64,000 bases of DNA from Phenylobacterium sp. SCN 70-31 (GTDB lineage: Bacteria > Pseudomonadota > Alphaproteobacteria > Caulobacterales > Caulobacteraceae). Position 1 is the stretch's first letter. Each line of letters starts with the position of its first letter. Positions 1-9,574 of the stretch are shown here, one piece after another. The notes under the pieces are model-generated. The model was not told where the DNA came from. It was given only the letters and a program-made list of their open reading frames with translations, and did no database searches. The stretch is from positions 62,001 through 126,000 of the forward strand of contig NZ_MEEX01000006.1 in assembly GCF_001724605.1 (NCBI RefSeq). The letters run 5' to 3'. The position numbers and the translations under genes are program-made.

Positions 1-15
1 CGTCTCTGGACGTCA

Positions 16-30
16 TTCCATTATATGGAA
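16..30. promoter_or_regulatory. Candidate operator palindrome TTCCAT-TAT-ATGGAA
   Basis: Perfect 6-bp arms with 3-nt spacer; related sites at 86-100 and 3103-3117; resembles IclR-family type operators. Confidence 0.5.
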
Positions 31-85
31 CGATCCGCAAGCTGGAATTTTCCGGGCTGTCGCCCTGGGCCAGACGGTTCGAATG

Positions 86-100
86 GTCCAAATAATGGAA
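86..100. promoter_or_regulatory. Candidate operator half-conserved palindrome GTCCAA-ATA-ATGGAA
   Basis: Same spacing as 16-30 and 3103-3117; right arm ATGGAA perfect. Confidence 0.4.
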
Positions 101-209
101 CATAAGTTTGTAATTATGAACTGTGTTGACGAATTTGCGCCGTTTGAGGATGTTCGGGGAAAGAAGAGGACCTGCGGGCCAGCGGCGCGTGCGTTCAGGG
201 AGGGGAAGC

Positions 210-1616
210 TTGAGTATCAAAACCGCAGCGAACACGTCGGAGCCGCCTGCGTCCGCCACAGACTCCGCTGCCGGAGCAGGCTTCTCACCAGGCTACCAGC
301 GGCTTCTGGTGGGCGTGCTGGTGCTCGTCCTGATTCTGAATGTGCTCGACCGGCAGATCATCAACGTCCTCGCCGAACCGATAAAGCGGGACCTGGGCCT
401 TTCAGACACCCAGCTCGGCCTGGTGACGGGCCTGTTCTTCGCGATCTTCTACAATTCGGTCAGCATTCCGCTTGGCCGTATCGCCGACAATCTGCGCACC
501 AACCGGGTGCACCTGATCAGCGTCTGCCTGGCGTTCTGGTCCGGCATGACCGCGCTCTGCGGTACGGCCCAGACGTTCTGGCACCTGGTGCTGGCGCGGA
601 TCGGCGTGGCCACGGGCGAGGCGGGCTGCGTGCCGCCGGCGCACTCGCTCATCGCCGACACCGTGCCCAAGGCGAAGCTCGCGATGGCGCTGGCGATCTT
701 CGGGCTCGGCTCGCCGATCGGCGCGTTCCTGGGCAAATCCATCGGCGGGGTGTTGAACGATCTGTACGGGTGGCGCGCGGCCTTCTTCATTGTGGGGGTG
801 CCGGGCGTTCTCGTGGCCCTTCTCATGTGGCTCCTTCTGCGGGACCCGCGCAGGATGCGGACAGCGGAGTTGAGCCGCGCCGAGCCGAAGGTTCCGTTGC
901 GCGAGGTCATCGCCGAGATCCGCGGCTCGAAGGCCTTCGTGAACATCATCCTCGCGGTCGCCACCGCCGCACTGCTGGGCGCGGGCGGCAGCGTCTGGGG
1001 AATGATCCACTTCCTCCGCAACCACGAACTCTCCACCACCCAGGCCGGTCTTTGGCTGGGGGTGATCGGCGGCATCGGTGGGTCGCTCGGCACCTGGATC
1101 GGTGGGGTGCTGGCCGATCGGTGGGGCCAGAAGAATCCCCGCCACTACATGACGCCGCAGACGATCGGCCTGCTCTGCAACATCCCGTTCCTGTTCTTCG
1201 CCTGGTACACCCACAACTGGGTGCTGGCGATCGCCCTGCTGATCCTGCCGGACCTGTTCGACGATCTGTATTACGGCGGCACCTTCGCCTCGGTTCAGGG
1301 GCTCGTCAGCCGCCGTGTCCGGGCCACGGCGACGGCCAGCATGCTGTTCGTCACGACGCTGCTGGGGACCGGTTTGGGCGCGCTCTCGTTCGGTTTCGCC
1401 TCCGATCTCCTGAAGCCCTACGTGGGTGACAAGGAGAGCGTGCGCCTGGTCCTGATGGGATCGTCGTTCCTGTATGTGGTGCCGGCGTACTTCTTCTGGC
1501 GGGCCGGCTGCTTCCTCAAGGAAGAACTGGATCGCCGCGCCGCGATCGAGGCGAGCACCCTGGATACCGGGAAGGCGGAGTTCAACGCCCGCCTTCAGCA
1601 GGAAGACGGCGACTGA
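210..1616 (+). CDS. MFS transporter (spinster-like/anion symporter type)
   Basis: Multiple hydrophobic TM segments, MFS motif 'GRIADNLRTNR'; TTG start at 210 preceded by GGGAGGGG; ORF open from GTG 123. Confidence 0.8.
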   Translation: MSIKTAANTSEPPASATDSAAGAGFSPGYQRLLVGVLVLVLILNVLDRQIINVLAEPIKRDLGLSDTQLGLVTGLFFAIFYNSVSIPLGRIADNLRTNRVHLISVCLAFWSGMTALCGTAQTFWHLVLARIGVATGEAGCVPPAHSLIADTVPKAKLAMALAIFGLGSPIGAFLGKSIGGVLNDLYGWRAAFFIVGVPGVLVALLMWLLLRDPRRMRTAELSRAEPKVPLREVIAEIRGSKAFVNIILAVATAALLGAGGSVWGMIHFLRNHELSTTQAGLWLGVIGGIGGSLGTWIGGVLADRWGQKNPRHYMTPQTIGLLCNIPFLFFAWYTHNWVLAIALLILPDLFDDLYYGGTFASVQGLVSRRVRATATASMLFVTTLLGTGLGALSFGFASDLLKPYVGDKESVRLVLMGSSFLYVVPAYFFWRAGCFLKEELDRRAAIEASTLDTGKAEFNARLQQEDGD

Positions 1617-1627
1617 GCGCCGGGCCG

Positions 1628-3037
1628 ATGACGGGGAACTTCCACGACGACCTCCGCGCGGGCTTCGCGCCCGGACGGACCTGCTTCGCCCTGCCGGACG
1701 GGTCGGAGATCACCTACGGCGACCTCTCCGCCGCGGTGGACGGCGCGGCCGGACGGTTGCGCGCGGAGGGGGTGAGGCCCGGCGACCGTGTCGTTCTGGT
1801 CTGCGAGAAGAGCTGGGAGGTCGTGGCCGTCTATCTGGCTACGCTGAAGATCGGCGGCGTCTTCGTCCCGCTGAACCCGGCCTACACGCCGAGCGAACTG
1901 GACTACTTCCTCGGAGACTGCCGCCCGAGCGTGGTCGTCCGCGACGCGGAGGCTTTCGTCGCCGGCGCCGCTGGCCGGGGCGCCGGGGGGGTCGGCGACG
2001 CGTCCACCTGGGCCTGCTCTCCGACGCACGCCGCCTCGATCATCTACACCTCCGGCACGACGGGCCGACCGAAGGGCGCGATCCTGACCCACGGCGGCCT
2101 GCGGGCGAACGCGGAGGCGCTGCGGGCGGCGTGGGGGTTCTCGGCGTCGGACGTGCTGCTGCACGCGCTGCCCGTCTTCCACGTGCACGGGCTGTTCATC
2201 GCCCTCCACTGCGCCCTTCTGAGCGGGTCTCCGATGCTCTGGCTCCCGCGGTTCGACGAGGCCGAGGTGCTTGCCGGCCTGCGGCGCGCCACGGTGCTCA
2301 TGGGCGTGCCGACCTTCTACGTGCGCCTGCTGGCGAGGCCCGAGTTCACCCGAGACGTGGCGGCGGACGTGCGGCTCTTCGTGTCCGGCTCGGCGCCGTT
2401 GCCCCCCTCGGTCTTCGAGGCGTTCGAGGCCCGGACCGGCCAGCGGATCCTGGAGCGGTACGGGATGAGCGAGGCGCTGGTGATCGCCTCCAATCCGCTG
2501 GAGGGCGACAGGCTCGCCGGCAGCGTCGGGTTTCCCCTGGACGGCCTGCAGCTCCGGATCGCCGGCGGGGGAGACGTGGGGCCGGTCGAGGTGCGCGGCG
2601 ACAGCGTCTTCGTCGGCTATTGGGACCAGCCCGGAAAGACGGCCGATGCGTTCACGGCCGACGGCTTCTTCATCACCGGCGACGTGGGTCGCCTCGACGG
2701 GGACGGCCGCCTGTGGCTGTCGGGTCGGGAGAAGGATCTCATCATCACCGGCGGGCTGAACGTCTATCCGCCCGAGATCGAGCGCGTGATCGACAGCCTG
2801 CCCGGCGTCGCCGAATCCGCCGTGGTCGGCCTACCCCACAAGGACTTCGGGGAGGCCGTGACCGCCATCGTCTGCGGTGACGGGGATGAGGTGGAGATCA
2901 TCGCCGCCGCGCGCCGCAGCCTGGCTCCTTACAAGACGCCAAAGCGGGTGGTGTTCGTGGACACGCTCCCCCGCAACGCGATGGGCAAGGTCCAGAAGGC
3001 CCTTCTGCGGACGACGTTCTCCGACCTCTACGACTGA
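1628..3037 (+). CDS. AMP-dependent acyl-CoA synthetase, malonyl-CoA synthetase (MatB)-like
   Basis: AMP-binding motif IIYTSGTTGRPKGA, ERYGMSE, C-terminal GKVQKALLR; 'GGVFVPLNPAYTPSELDYFLGD' resembles MatB. Confidence 0.88.
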   Translation: MTGNFHDDLRAGFAPGRTCFALPDGSEITYGDLSAAVDGAAGRLRAEGVRPGDRVVLVCEKSWEVVAVYLATLKIGGVFVPLNPAYTPSELDYFLGDCRPSVVVRDAEAFVAGAAGRGAGGVGDASTWACSPTHAASIIYTSGTTGRPKGAILTHGGLRANAEALRAAWGFSASDVLLHALPVFHVHGLFIALHCALLSGSPMLWLPRFDEAEVLAGLRRATVLMGVPTFYVRLLARPEFTRDVAADVRLFVSGSAPLPPSVFEAFEARTGQRILERYGMSEALVIASNPLEGDRLAGSVGFPLDGLQLRIAGGGDVGPVEVRGDSVFVGYWDQPGKTADAFTADGFFITGDVGRLDGDGRLWLSGREKDLIITGGLNVYPPEIERVIDSLPGVAESAVVGLPHKDFGEAVTAIVCGDGDEVEIIAAARRSLAPYKTPKRVVFVDTLPRNAMGKVQKALLRTTFSDLYD

Positions 3038-3102
3038 TCCGGCGCGGCGTTTTCGGATGCGCTTGCGACTCCGAAGACTATGTGCATTATATCAAAAATA
3101 AG

Positions 3103-3117
3103 TTCCATATAATAGAA
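3103..3117. promoter_or_regulatory. Candidate operator TTCCAT-ATA-ATAGAA overlapping TATAAT -10-like element
   Basis: 11/12 arm positions symmetric; contains TATAAT at 3108-3113; 20 bp upstream of TonB receptor start. Confidence 0.5.
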
Positions 3118-3136
3118 CTAAATTTGGGGAGGCTGA

Positions 3137-6067
3137 ATGATGCGAGCGACGATCTGGTGCGGTGCTTCCGCCATGGCGCTGATGCTGGGCTTCGGTCCGG
3201 CCGCGGTGGCGCAGTCGTCGGGCGGTGAGGGCGAGGTGGCGGAGGTCGTGGTGACCGGGTCGCGGATCGCCCGCGCCGACTACACGGCGGAGAGCCCGAT
3301 CGTGAGCCTCACCGCCGAGGCGGTCGAACTTGCGGGGCCCCAGACGCTGGAGGCCACGTTCAACCAGATGCCCCAGTTCTCGGCGACCAACGCCAACTCC
3401 AGCAGCAGCCCCGCCCGCCAGGGGCGGAACAACGCCAACCTCCGGGGCCTCGGCATCCAGCGGACGCTGATCCTGCTCGACGGTCGCCGGATGCAGCCGT
3501 CGGACGCGCTGGGCGCGATCGACCTGAACTCCATCTCCACCTCGCTGGTCGAGAACGTCGAGGTCATCACGGGCGGGGCGTCCGCCGTCTATGGCTCGGA
3601 CGCGATCGCCGGCGTGGTCAATTTCCGTCTGAAGCGCAACTTCACGGGCGTCGAACTGGACGCCCAGTATGGCGTGACCGAGCGTGGCGACGCCGAGGCG
3701 GTGAACCTCGCCCTCAGCCTCGGCGGTCCGATCTCGGACGGCCGCGGGCACATCATGGCCTCGATGTCGTACTACGACCGCGGCGCGGTCTTCCGCGGCA
3801 CGCGGTCGTTCTTCGAACGCTCGGGCGTCGCCGGCGCGCTCCAGGGCGGCGCGATCGTGTCCGACGCCACAAACCTCCCGACCCAGGCCGCCCTCAACGG
3901 CGTGTTCCAGGGGATCTATGGATCCGCGACGCCTCCGGCCCGCAATGCGCCGTTCGCCGTGAACCTCGACGGCACGATCCTGACCACCCAGTCTCCGATC
4001 CTCAACAACCGGTTCCCCGAAGGCCAGCCCTACATTTTCGACGAGGGCCGGCTGGGCTTCCCGCAGGGCGCCACCTATCCCCTGCAACAGCCCCTCGAAC
4101 GCTGGACCGCCTTCGTTCGCGGTCGCTACGAACTCACCGAGAGCGTCGAAGCGTATATCCAGTTCAATCACATGCAGTACGGGGCGCAATACAGCCGCCA
4201 GGGCTGGTCCGCCGGGGCCTCCGAACCGCGTGGGTTGATCCCGGTGACCAACCCGTTCGTGCCGCAGGAACTGCGCACGATCATGGCGTCCCGGCCCAAT
4301 CCGACCGCACCGATGTTCTTCACCTACAACACCGGCCGCGTCGGACGCACGATCTACGACTTCAAGTACTCGATCGACGAGTTCCTGGTCGGCCTGACAG
4401 GCCGGGGGCCGATCCGCGACTGGCGATGGGACGTCTACGCCTCGTACGGCAGCACGGACGCGTCGGAGGTGACGTCGGGCTTCATCAACGTCGAGGCCTG
4501 GCAATCGCTGGTCAATGCGCCCGACGGCGGCGCCAGCGTCTGCGCGGGCGGGTTCAACCCCTTCCTGCCGGAATCGCTCTCGGACACCGACCCGAAGTGC
4601 TTCGACTATCTGAACCGGGTCCTGCAGGAGCGCACGCAGTTCGAGCAGCAGGTCGTCGAAGGCACGATGCAGGGCGGACTGTTCGACCTGCCCGCCGGCG
4701 AACTGCGCTTCGCGGTGGGCGGCACCTACCGCCGGTCCACCTACGACTATCAGCCCGACGAGCAGCGGGTGCGCCAGACCGTGTGGCCCAACCAGCCGAC
4801 GGGCCGGGCCGGCGGCGCCTACGAAGTCTATGAGCTGTTCGGCGAGGTGTTCGTCCCGCTGATCCGCGATCAGCCTTTCATCCGGCACCTGAACGCCGAC
4901 GTCGCCTACCGCTTCTCGGACTACAGTTCGGTGGGAGCGGTCCACACCTACAAGGGCAGCCTCGACTGGGGCGTGATCGACAGCGTCCGGTTGCGCGGCA
5001 GCTATCAGCGGGCGATCCGCGCGCCCAGCCTGGGCGAACTGTACGCACCTCCCGAGCGCGCCTCCGCCGGCCTTGGCTCGACGAGCGTGGGCGGCGGTGA
5101 TCCCTGCGCCTCCAACTCGCGCTGGCGCGATCCCGCCCGCAACCCGGACCACGCCCGCGTGCGCCAGCTCTGCCTCGCCCAAGGCGTGCCGGATGTCGTC
5201 ATCGACCTCCTGCGCTTCGGGGGCAGCTCGGTCAGCGGCGTTGCGGCCGGCAACACCAACCTCCGCGAGGAGACGGCCGACACCTACACCGCGGGCGTGG
5301 TGTGGCAGAGCACGTTCGACAGCCCCTGGCTGAGACGCCTCCAAGTGTCGCTCGACTACTACAATATCCAGGTCGAGGATGCGGTCGGCGTGATCACGGC
5401 GCAGGTCGGCGTGCAGCGTTGCTTCAACACCGACGGAAGCTCAAACCCGAACTTCGACGTCAACAACTTCTTCTGCCAGCTCACGGATCGGCGCGTGGAC
5501 GGCGGCATCGAGACCCAGCGCCAGCCCACCCTCAACCTGGCTTCCTACGAGGTCGCCGGCGTGGACCTGCAACTGGACTGGCGCGGTGAACTGGCGGATC
5601 TCGGCGTCGGTGACGTGGGGGCGCTGAGCTTCAATCTCATCGTTTCCTATCTCGACAAGTACAAGATCCAGAACACCGTGGACTCCCCGTTCCTCAACTT
5701 CGCGGGAACGATCGGGAACAGCCAGATCGATCCGGGCGCCATCGCGTTCCCGGAATGGAAGGTGTCGGCGTCGCTGACCTGGGAGTATGGCCCGCTTTCG
5801 CTGACCGGCCGCTACCGGTGGTTCGATTCCATGACCCATTCGGCCGATGTCGGTTCGCCCACGCCCAGCCAGCCCGGTGTGAAGACCCGAAGCTATGCGG
5901 ACCTCGTCGCCACCTGGTCGTATGACGAAAAGACCCAGTTCCGCGCCGGGGTCCTCAACGTCTTCGACACCCAGCCGCCGGTCTGGACGGGGAACGGGAG
6001 CACCGACCTCGGCCTCTACGACCTCCTCCAGCGCCGGTACTACGTGGGCCTGAAGAAGTCCTTCTAG
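3137..6067 (+). CDS. TonB-dependent receptor
   Basis: Signal peptide, TonB box-like EVVVTGSRI, plug domain NLRGLGIQRTLILLDGRRM, C-terminal RYYVGLKKSF. Confidence 0.93.
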   Translation: MMRATIWCGASAMALMLGFGPAAVAQSSGGEGEVAEVVVTGSRIARADYTAESPIVSLTAEAVELAGPQTLEATFNQMPQFSATNANSSSSPARQGRNNANLRGLGIQRTLILLDGRRMQPSDALGAIDLNSISTSLVENVEVITGGASAVYGSDAIAGVVNFRLKRNFTGVELDAQYGVTERGDAEAVNLALSLGGPISDGRGHIMASMSYYDRGAVFRGTRSFFERSGVAGALQGGAIVSDATNLPTQAALNGVFQGIYGSATPPARNAPFAVNLDGTILTTQSPILNNRFPEGQPYIFDEGRLGFPQGATYPLQQPLERWTAFVRGRYELTESVEAYIQFNHMQYGAQYSRQGWSAGASEPRGLIPVTNPFVPQELRTIMASRPNPTAPMFFTYNTGRVGRTIYDFKYSIDEFLVGLTGRGPIRDWRWDVYASYGSTDASEVTSGFINVEAWQSLVNAPDGGASVCAGGFNPFLPESLSDTDPKCFDYLNRVLQERTQFEQQVVEGTMQGGLFDLPAGELRFAVGGTYRRSTYDYQPDEQRVRQTVWPNQPTGRAGGAYEVYELFGEVFVPLIRDQPFIRHLNADVAYRFSDYSSVGAVHTYKGSLDWGVIDSVRLRGSYQRAIRAPSLGELYAPPERASAGLGSTSVGGGDPCASNSRWRDPARNPDHARVRQLCLAQGVPDVVIDLLRFGGSSVSGVAAGNTNLREETADTYTAGVVWQSTFDSPWLRRLQVSLDYYNIQVEDAVGVITAQVGVQRCFNTDGSSNPNFDVNNFFCQLTDRRVDGGIETQRQPTLNLASYEVAGVDLQLDWRGELADLGVGDVGALSFNLIVSYLDKYKIQNTVDSPFLNFAGTIGNSQIDPGAIAFPEWKVSASLTWEYGPLSLTGRYRWFDSMTHSADVGSPTPSQPGVKTRSYADLVATWSYDEKTQFRAGVLNVFDTQPPVWTGNGSTDLGLYDLLQRRYYVGLKKSF

Positions 6068-6111
6068 CCCGCTTCCGACGAGGTCACCCCGCTCCTCCCG
6101 GGGATACTCAC

Positions 6112-6142
6112 GGACCAGGGCGCTGGGGGTGCGTCCTGGTCC
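6112..6142 (+). terminator. Stem-loop between TonB receptor and MmgE/PrpD gene
   Basis: GGACCAGG...CCTGGTCC 8-bp perfect stem; no T-run, so attenuator/terminator role uncertain. Confidence 0.35.
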
Positions 6143-6188
6143 AGCTTTCAGTTCAACCGATCGTGGCGGCGACGCCGATGGAGTTCAG

Positions 6189-7631
6189 ATGCGCGTCCAG
6201 TCAGGTGTGGGGCCGATCGAGGATGATGGGGCGGCGGGGGGAGTGTGGCTGACGCCATCCGTCACGGAACCTGTGGCGCGGTTCATCTCGGGCAGTCCGG
6301 AGGCGGAGATCTCCTCGGAGTTCAGGGATCTCGCCAAGCGACACATCCTCGACACCCTGGCCTCGATCGTCGCCTGCCGCGATCTGGAACCGTCCGTCCT
6401 GGCCCGGACCTTTGCGCTGGAGCAGAGCGGCGACGCCCGCCGCAACGCCGTCACCATCCTCGGCACGAGCGAGAAGGCCGCGCTGATCGATGCGGTCTTC
6501 GCCAGCGCGATGGCGGGGCACGGGGCCGAGATCAACGATTTCATCCCCTCGTCGTTCGTGCAGCCCGGACCTTCGATCGTCAGCGCCGCCTTGGCGCTCG
6601 CGGAGCTCCGCGGCGGCGGCGGCGACGCGGTGGTGCGCGCGGTGGTGACCGGCTACGAACTGGCCGGACGCATTCCAAGGGCGCTGGGAATCGACAACCT
6701 CCGGCGCTTCAACATCGCCAATCACGGCATTGGACCGGTGTTCGGCGTGGCCGCCGCGGCCGCATCCATGATGCGGCTGCCCGAAGACCGGATCGGCGAC
6801 CTGCTCTCGTACTGCGTCCAGCAGGCCTCGGGGTGCTATCAGTGGCTCCTCGACGTCGAGCACATCGAGAAGTCCTTCGTCTTCGCCGGTCTGGGAGCCA
6901 GGGCCGGCCTGCAGGCGGCGCTGTTCACCGAGGCCGGCTTCCGCGGCGTCCGCAAGGCTCTCGATCATCCGGCGGGCTGGATGGGATCGGCGACCTTCAC
7001 CGGACCGGGGTCCGACGCCGACCGCAACTATCTCATAGAGGATCTGGGCGTCCGCTCCGAACTGCCGCTGACGGCCTACAAGCGCTTCCCGGTCGGCGGG
7101 CCGACCCAGCCGGCGGTCCAGGGGATCCTCGAACTGCTCCCGGAGGTGGATGTCGCCGACGTCGAGCGCATTCGCATCGAGATGCCGGGCCGCTGGGAGG
7201 CGTTCCGCGACGCCGAGATGCCGGCCCTGAATCTGCGCTATCTGATGGCCATCATCCTGCTGGACGGCGAACTCGACTTCGTGGGGGCCCAGTCGCTCGA
7301 ACGCATGCACGGCGACGCCGCGGTCCGGGCGCTGATGGAGCGTGTCGAGGTCGTCCACGATCCCGAGCAGGAGCATGCGCCCGGAGAGGCCCGCCGCGAG
7401 TCGGCCCGGGTGAGCGTCCGCCACGCCTCGGGACGGACGCTCGAGATTTTCGTGCCCTATGTGGTCGGGTTCCCTTCGCATCCCATGAGCCGGGGCGAGG
7501 TCGAGGCCAAGGCCCTCGAACTTCTCTCCCGGCCTCTCGGACGTGGGAAGGCCGAAGCGATCGTCGCGGCGGTGCGCGACCTGGAGGCCGCGACCGAGGT
7601 TTCCAGCCTGATCGCTCTGATCTCCCGCTGA
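6189..7631 (+). CDS. MmgE/PrpD family protein
   Basis: N-terminal 'LAKRHILDTLASIVACRDLEPS', 'AMAGHGAEINDF...', 'VVTGYELAGRI' typical of MmgE/PrpD. Confidence 0.87.
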   Translation: MRVQSGVGPIEDDGAAGGVWLTPSVTEPVARFISGSPEAEISSEFRDLAKRHILDTLASIVACRDLEPSVLARTFALEQSGDARRNAVTILGTSEKAALIDAVFASAMAGHGAEINDFIPSSFVQPGPSIVSAALALAELRGGGGDAVVRAVVTGYELAGRIPRALGIDNLRRFNIANHGIGPVFGVAAAAASMMRLPEDRIGDLLSYCVQQASGCYQWLLDVEHIEKSFVFAGLGARAGLQAALFTEAGFRGVRKALDHPAGWMGSATFTGPGSDADRNYLIEDLGVRSELPLTAYKRFPVGGPTQPAVQGILELLPEVDVADVERIRIEMPGRWEAFRDAEMPALNLRYLMAIILLDGELDFVGAQSLERMHGDAAVRALMERVEVVHDPEQEHAPGEARRESARVSVRHASGRTLEIFVPYVVGFPSHPMSRGEVEAKALELLSRPLGRGKAEAIVAAVRDLEAATEVSSLIALISR

Positions 7632-7643
7632 CCCGCCGTCGGA

Positions 7644-7669
7644 TCGACCGGCCCTCGCAGGCCGGTCGA
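7644..7669 (+). terminator. Stem-loop 3' of MmgE/PrpD gene
   Basis: TCGACCGGCC-ctcgca-GGCCGGTCGA, 10-bp perfect stem, no T-run. Confidence 0.4.
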
Positions 7670-7765
7670 GAGGCGTCGTCGGCAGCGGTGAGGGGGGTGG
7701 CCACTTCGCCGCCGGCGGGACTCATCAAGAAGAGAGGCCCGCAATGCGTGGCGACAACAGTTGCA

Positions 7766-8219
7766 TGAACTCCCCAACCAGCGCCAAGCTCAGCCGCCTG
7801 GCCTTCCTGGCTCGCGATCCGCAGTGGCGAACTTGGATGGCGAGCAACCCGCGTGTCTGAAGCTACGAATGTTGCTCAAGGCAGAGCTGCCGCTGGCGTG
7901 GGCCGATCGGCGTGCGTGGTTTGAGCGGATGCGCGCTGCCGCCGGCTGATTCTTACTGAGAGCTATTTCCATGCACGGCTCGGAGGCGTCTCCGAGTCGT
8001 CTCTCATGGTTTGCCCCGCTGTTATCTCCCCGTTCTCAGGGGGAAGCCGTCGCGGTCTCCAGGTCGCGGAGAATGAGCCCGATGTCGGGGATGTTTGGGG
8101 GCCATTTGAGAGGCGCCGCATATGGGCGGGTGACGGAACGCGTGTCGTCAAAGCCCCGAAAGTCGAGCCTTTCTCCGGGCCCGATGCCGCAGAGACGGCT
8201 TTGGGTGACTGCGTGGCGG
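7766..8219. repeat. Copy A of ~450-bp direct repeat
   Basis: Near-identical by eye to 9131-9574 with small indels; ends at ...GACTGCGTGGCGG. Confidence 0.9.
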
Positions 8220-8259
8220 TGGAAGCAGTCAAGAGACGAACCGTCTCCGACGGGTCCTG

Positions 8260-8727
8260 CTATGCGAGCGGGATCAGTTTCGTGCGGATGAAATCGATGC
8301 GGCCAAGAAGATTCTCGGCGTGCTCCCGGGTGGGAGCGACCGGAATCGGATAGCTGTCCGCGAGATCGCGGCCCGCCAGGACGTTGTCGGCCCAATCCTG
8401 GGCGATGGCGCAGTACAGTTCCAGCGCAAGAGCCGGCGTCGGCGTGTCGTCCGTTTCGAAGTGCATCGACGGCAGATTGCCGACCACGACCCAGCGCTCG
8501 GCGTCTTCGGGTCTCGCGCCAGGTTCACGCCGGGCAAGGAAGAGCGAGATGACGGGAGCGACGCCGAAGGCGAGAACGAGATCTGCGATGGGCGGGTTCC
8601 ACCTGTATGTATGCAGATAGCGCCAAGCCTCGGCTCGCAGCACTTCCAGCTGGTCGAGCTCCTCCTTGCCCTCGTAGTCGAGATTTTCACCCGTCGGAAA
8701 CGAGGAGGTGTCGATCAGCTGGCTCAT
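8260..8727 (-). CDS. Hypothetical protein (155 aa) between the direct repeats
   Basis: Coherent globular ORF MSQLIDTSSFPTGENLDYEGKEELDQLEVLRAEAWRYLH...; no family recognised. Confidence 0.6.
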   Translation of the reverse strand: MSQLIDTSSFPTGENLDYEGKEELDQLEVLRAEAWRYLHTYRWNPPIADLVLAFGVAPVISLFLARREPGARPEDAERWVVVGNLPSMHFETDDTPTPALALELYCAIAQDWADNVLAGRDLADSYPIPVAPTREHAENLLGRIDFIRTKLIPLA

Positions 8728-8831
8728 CTGAAGATGCTATCGCGCTTCCGTTAAAGAGCAAGAACAAGAAGGCAACGCGGGCTGTAGACCGGCAGCGCTG
8801 AAATTCATATGACGTCCCCCGGCTTCGGCAG

Positions 8832-8940
8832 ATGGTCGTCCGGCGCGGGGAAGCCGGCCATGTCATACCAGAAGTGGACGGGGTTAGGCGCTACGCTGCG
8901 AAACGTCGGGGCTGGTGGAAAACGGCCCTGGCGGCGCAGC
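8832..8940 (+). pseudogene. Possible RelE/HigB-type toxin C-terminal remnant
   Basis: EAGHVIPEVDGVRR resembles the RelE/HigB 'GDVIPGTGGVRK' core; GAGGK-like continuation only after a frame change. Confidence 0.3.
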
Positions 8941-9130
8941 CGCAGTCCATGACCGTACTAAAACTCTGCCAAATTCGCCCGAGAACGGGTGACAACTTAC
9001 TTGACTCAGTGACGGCTAAGCCGATGCGGCATAGCTTCCCGTTCGATGGGCGGCGCGCGCGAGGTCATACCGGCGGAGGAATACGACCGCTGGGTACCGG
9101 TTAGGCTTCGGTCCAAGCGGCCAAGGCGCC

Positions 9131-9574
9131 TGAACTCCCCCACCAGCGCCAGCTCAGCCGCCTGGCCTTCCTGGCTCCCGATCCGCAGTGGCGGAACTTG
9201 GATGGCGAGCAGCCCGCGTGTCTGAAGCCACGAATATTGCTCAAGGCAGAGCTGCCGCTGGGGTGGGCCGATCAGCGTGCGTGGTTTGAGCGGATGCGCG
9301 CTGCCGCCGGCTGATTCTTACTGAGAGCTATTTCCATGCGCGGCTCGGAAGCGCCTCCGAGTCGTCCTTCATGGTTTGCCCCGCTGTTATCTTCCCTGTT
9401 CTCAGGGGAAACCGTCGCGGTCTCCAGGTCGCGGAGAATGAGCCCGATGTCGGGGGATGTTTGGGGGCCATTTGAGAGGCGCGGCTGACGGAATGCGTGT
9501 CGTCAAAGCCCGGAAAGTCGAGCCTTTCTCCGGGCCGGATGCCGCAGAGACGACTTTGGGTGACTGCGTGGCGG
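9131..9574. repeat. Copy B of ~450-bp direct repeat, abutting/overlapping tRNA-Ser 3' end
   Basis: Matches 7766-8219 with an ~11-nt deletion and point changes; final 6 bp overlap the tRNA 3' terminus. Confidence 0.9.

Noticed and set aside
3092-5344. 750-aa minus-strand ORF antisense to the TonB receptor
   Set aside because: Arg/His/Val/Ala-rich GC-driven shadow ORF; plus-strand receptor is unambiguous
6201-7481. 426-aa minus-strand ORF antisense to MmgE/PrpD
   Set aside because: Shadow ORF, no domain signature
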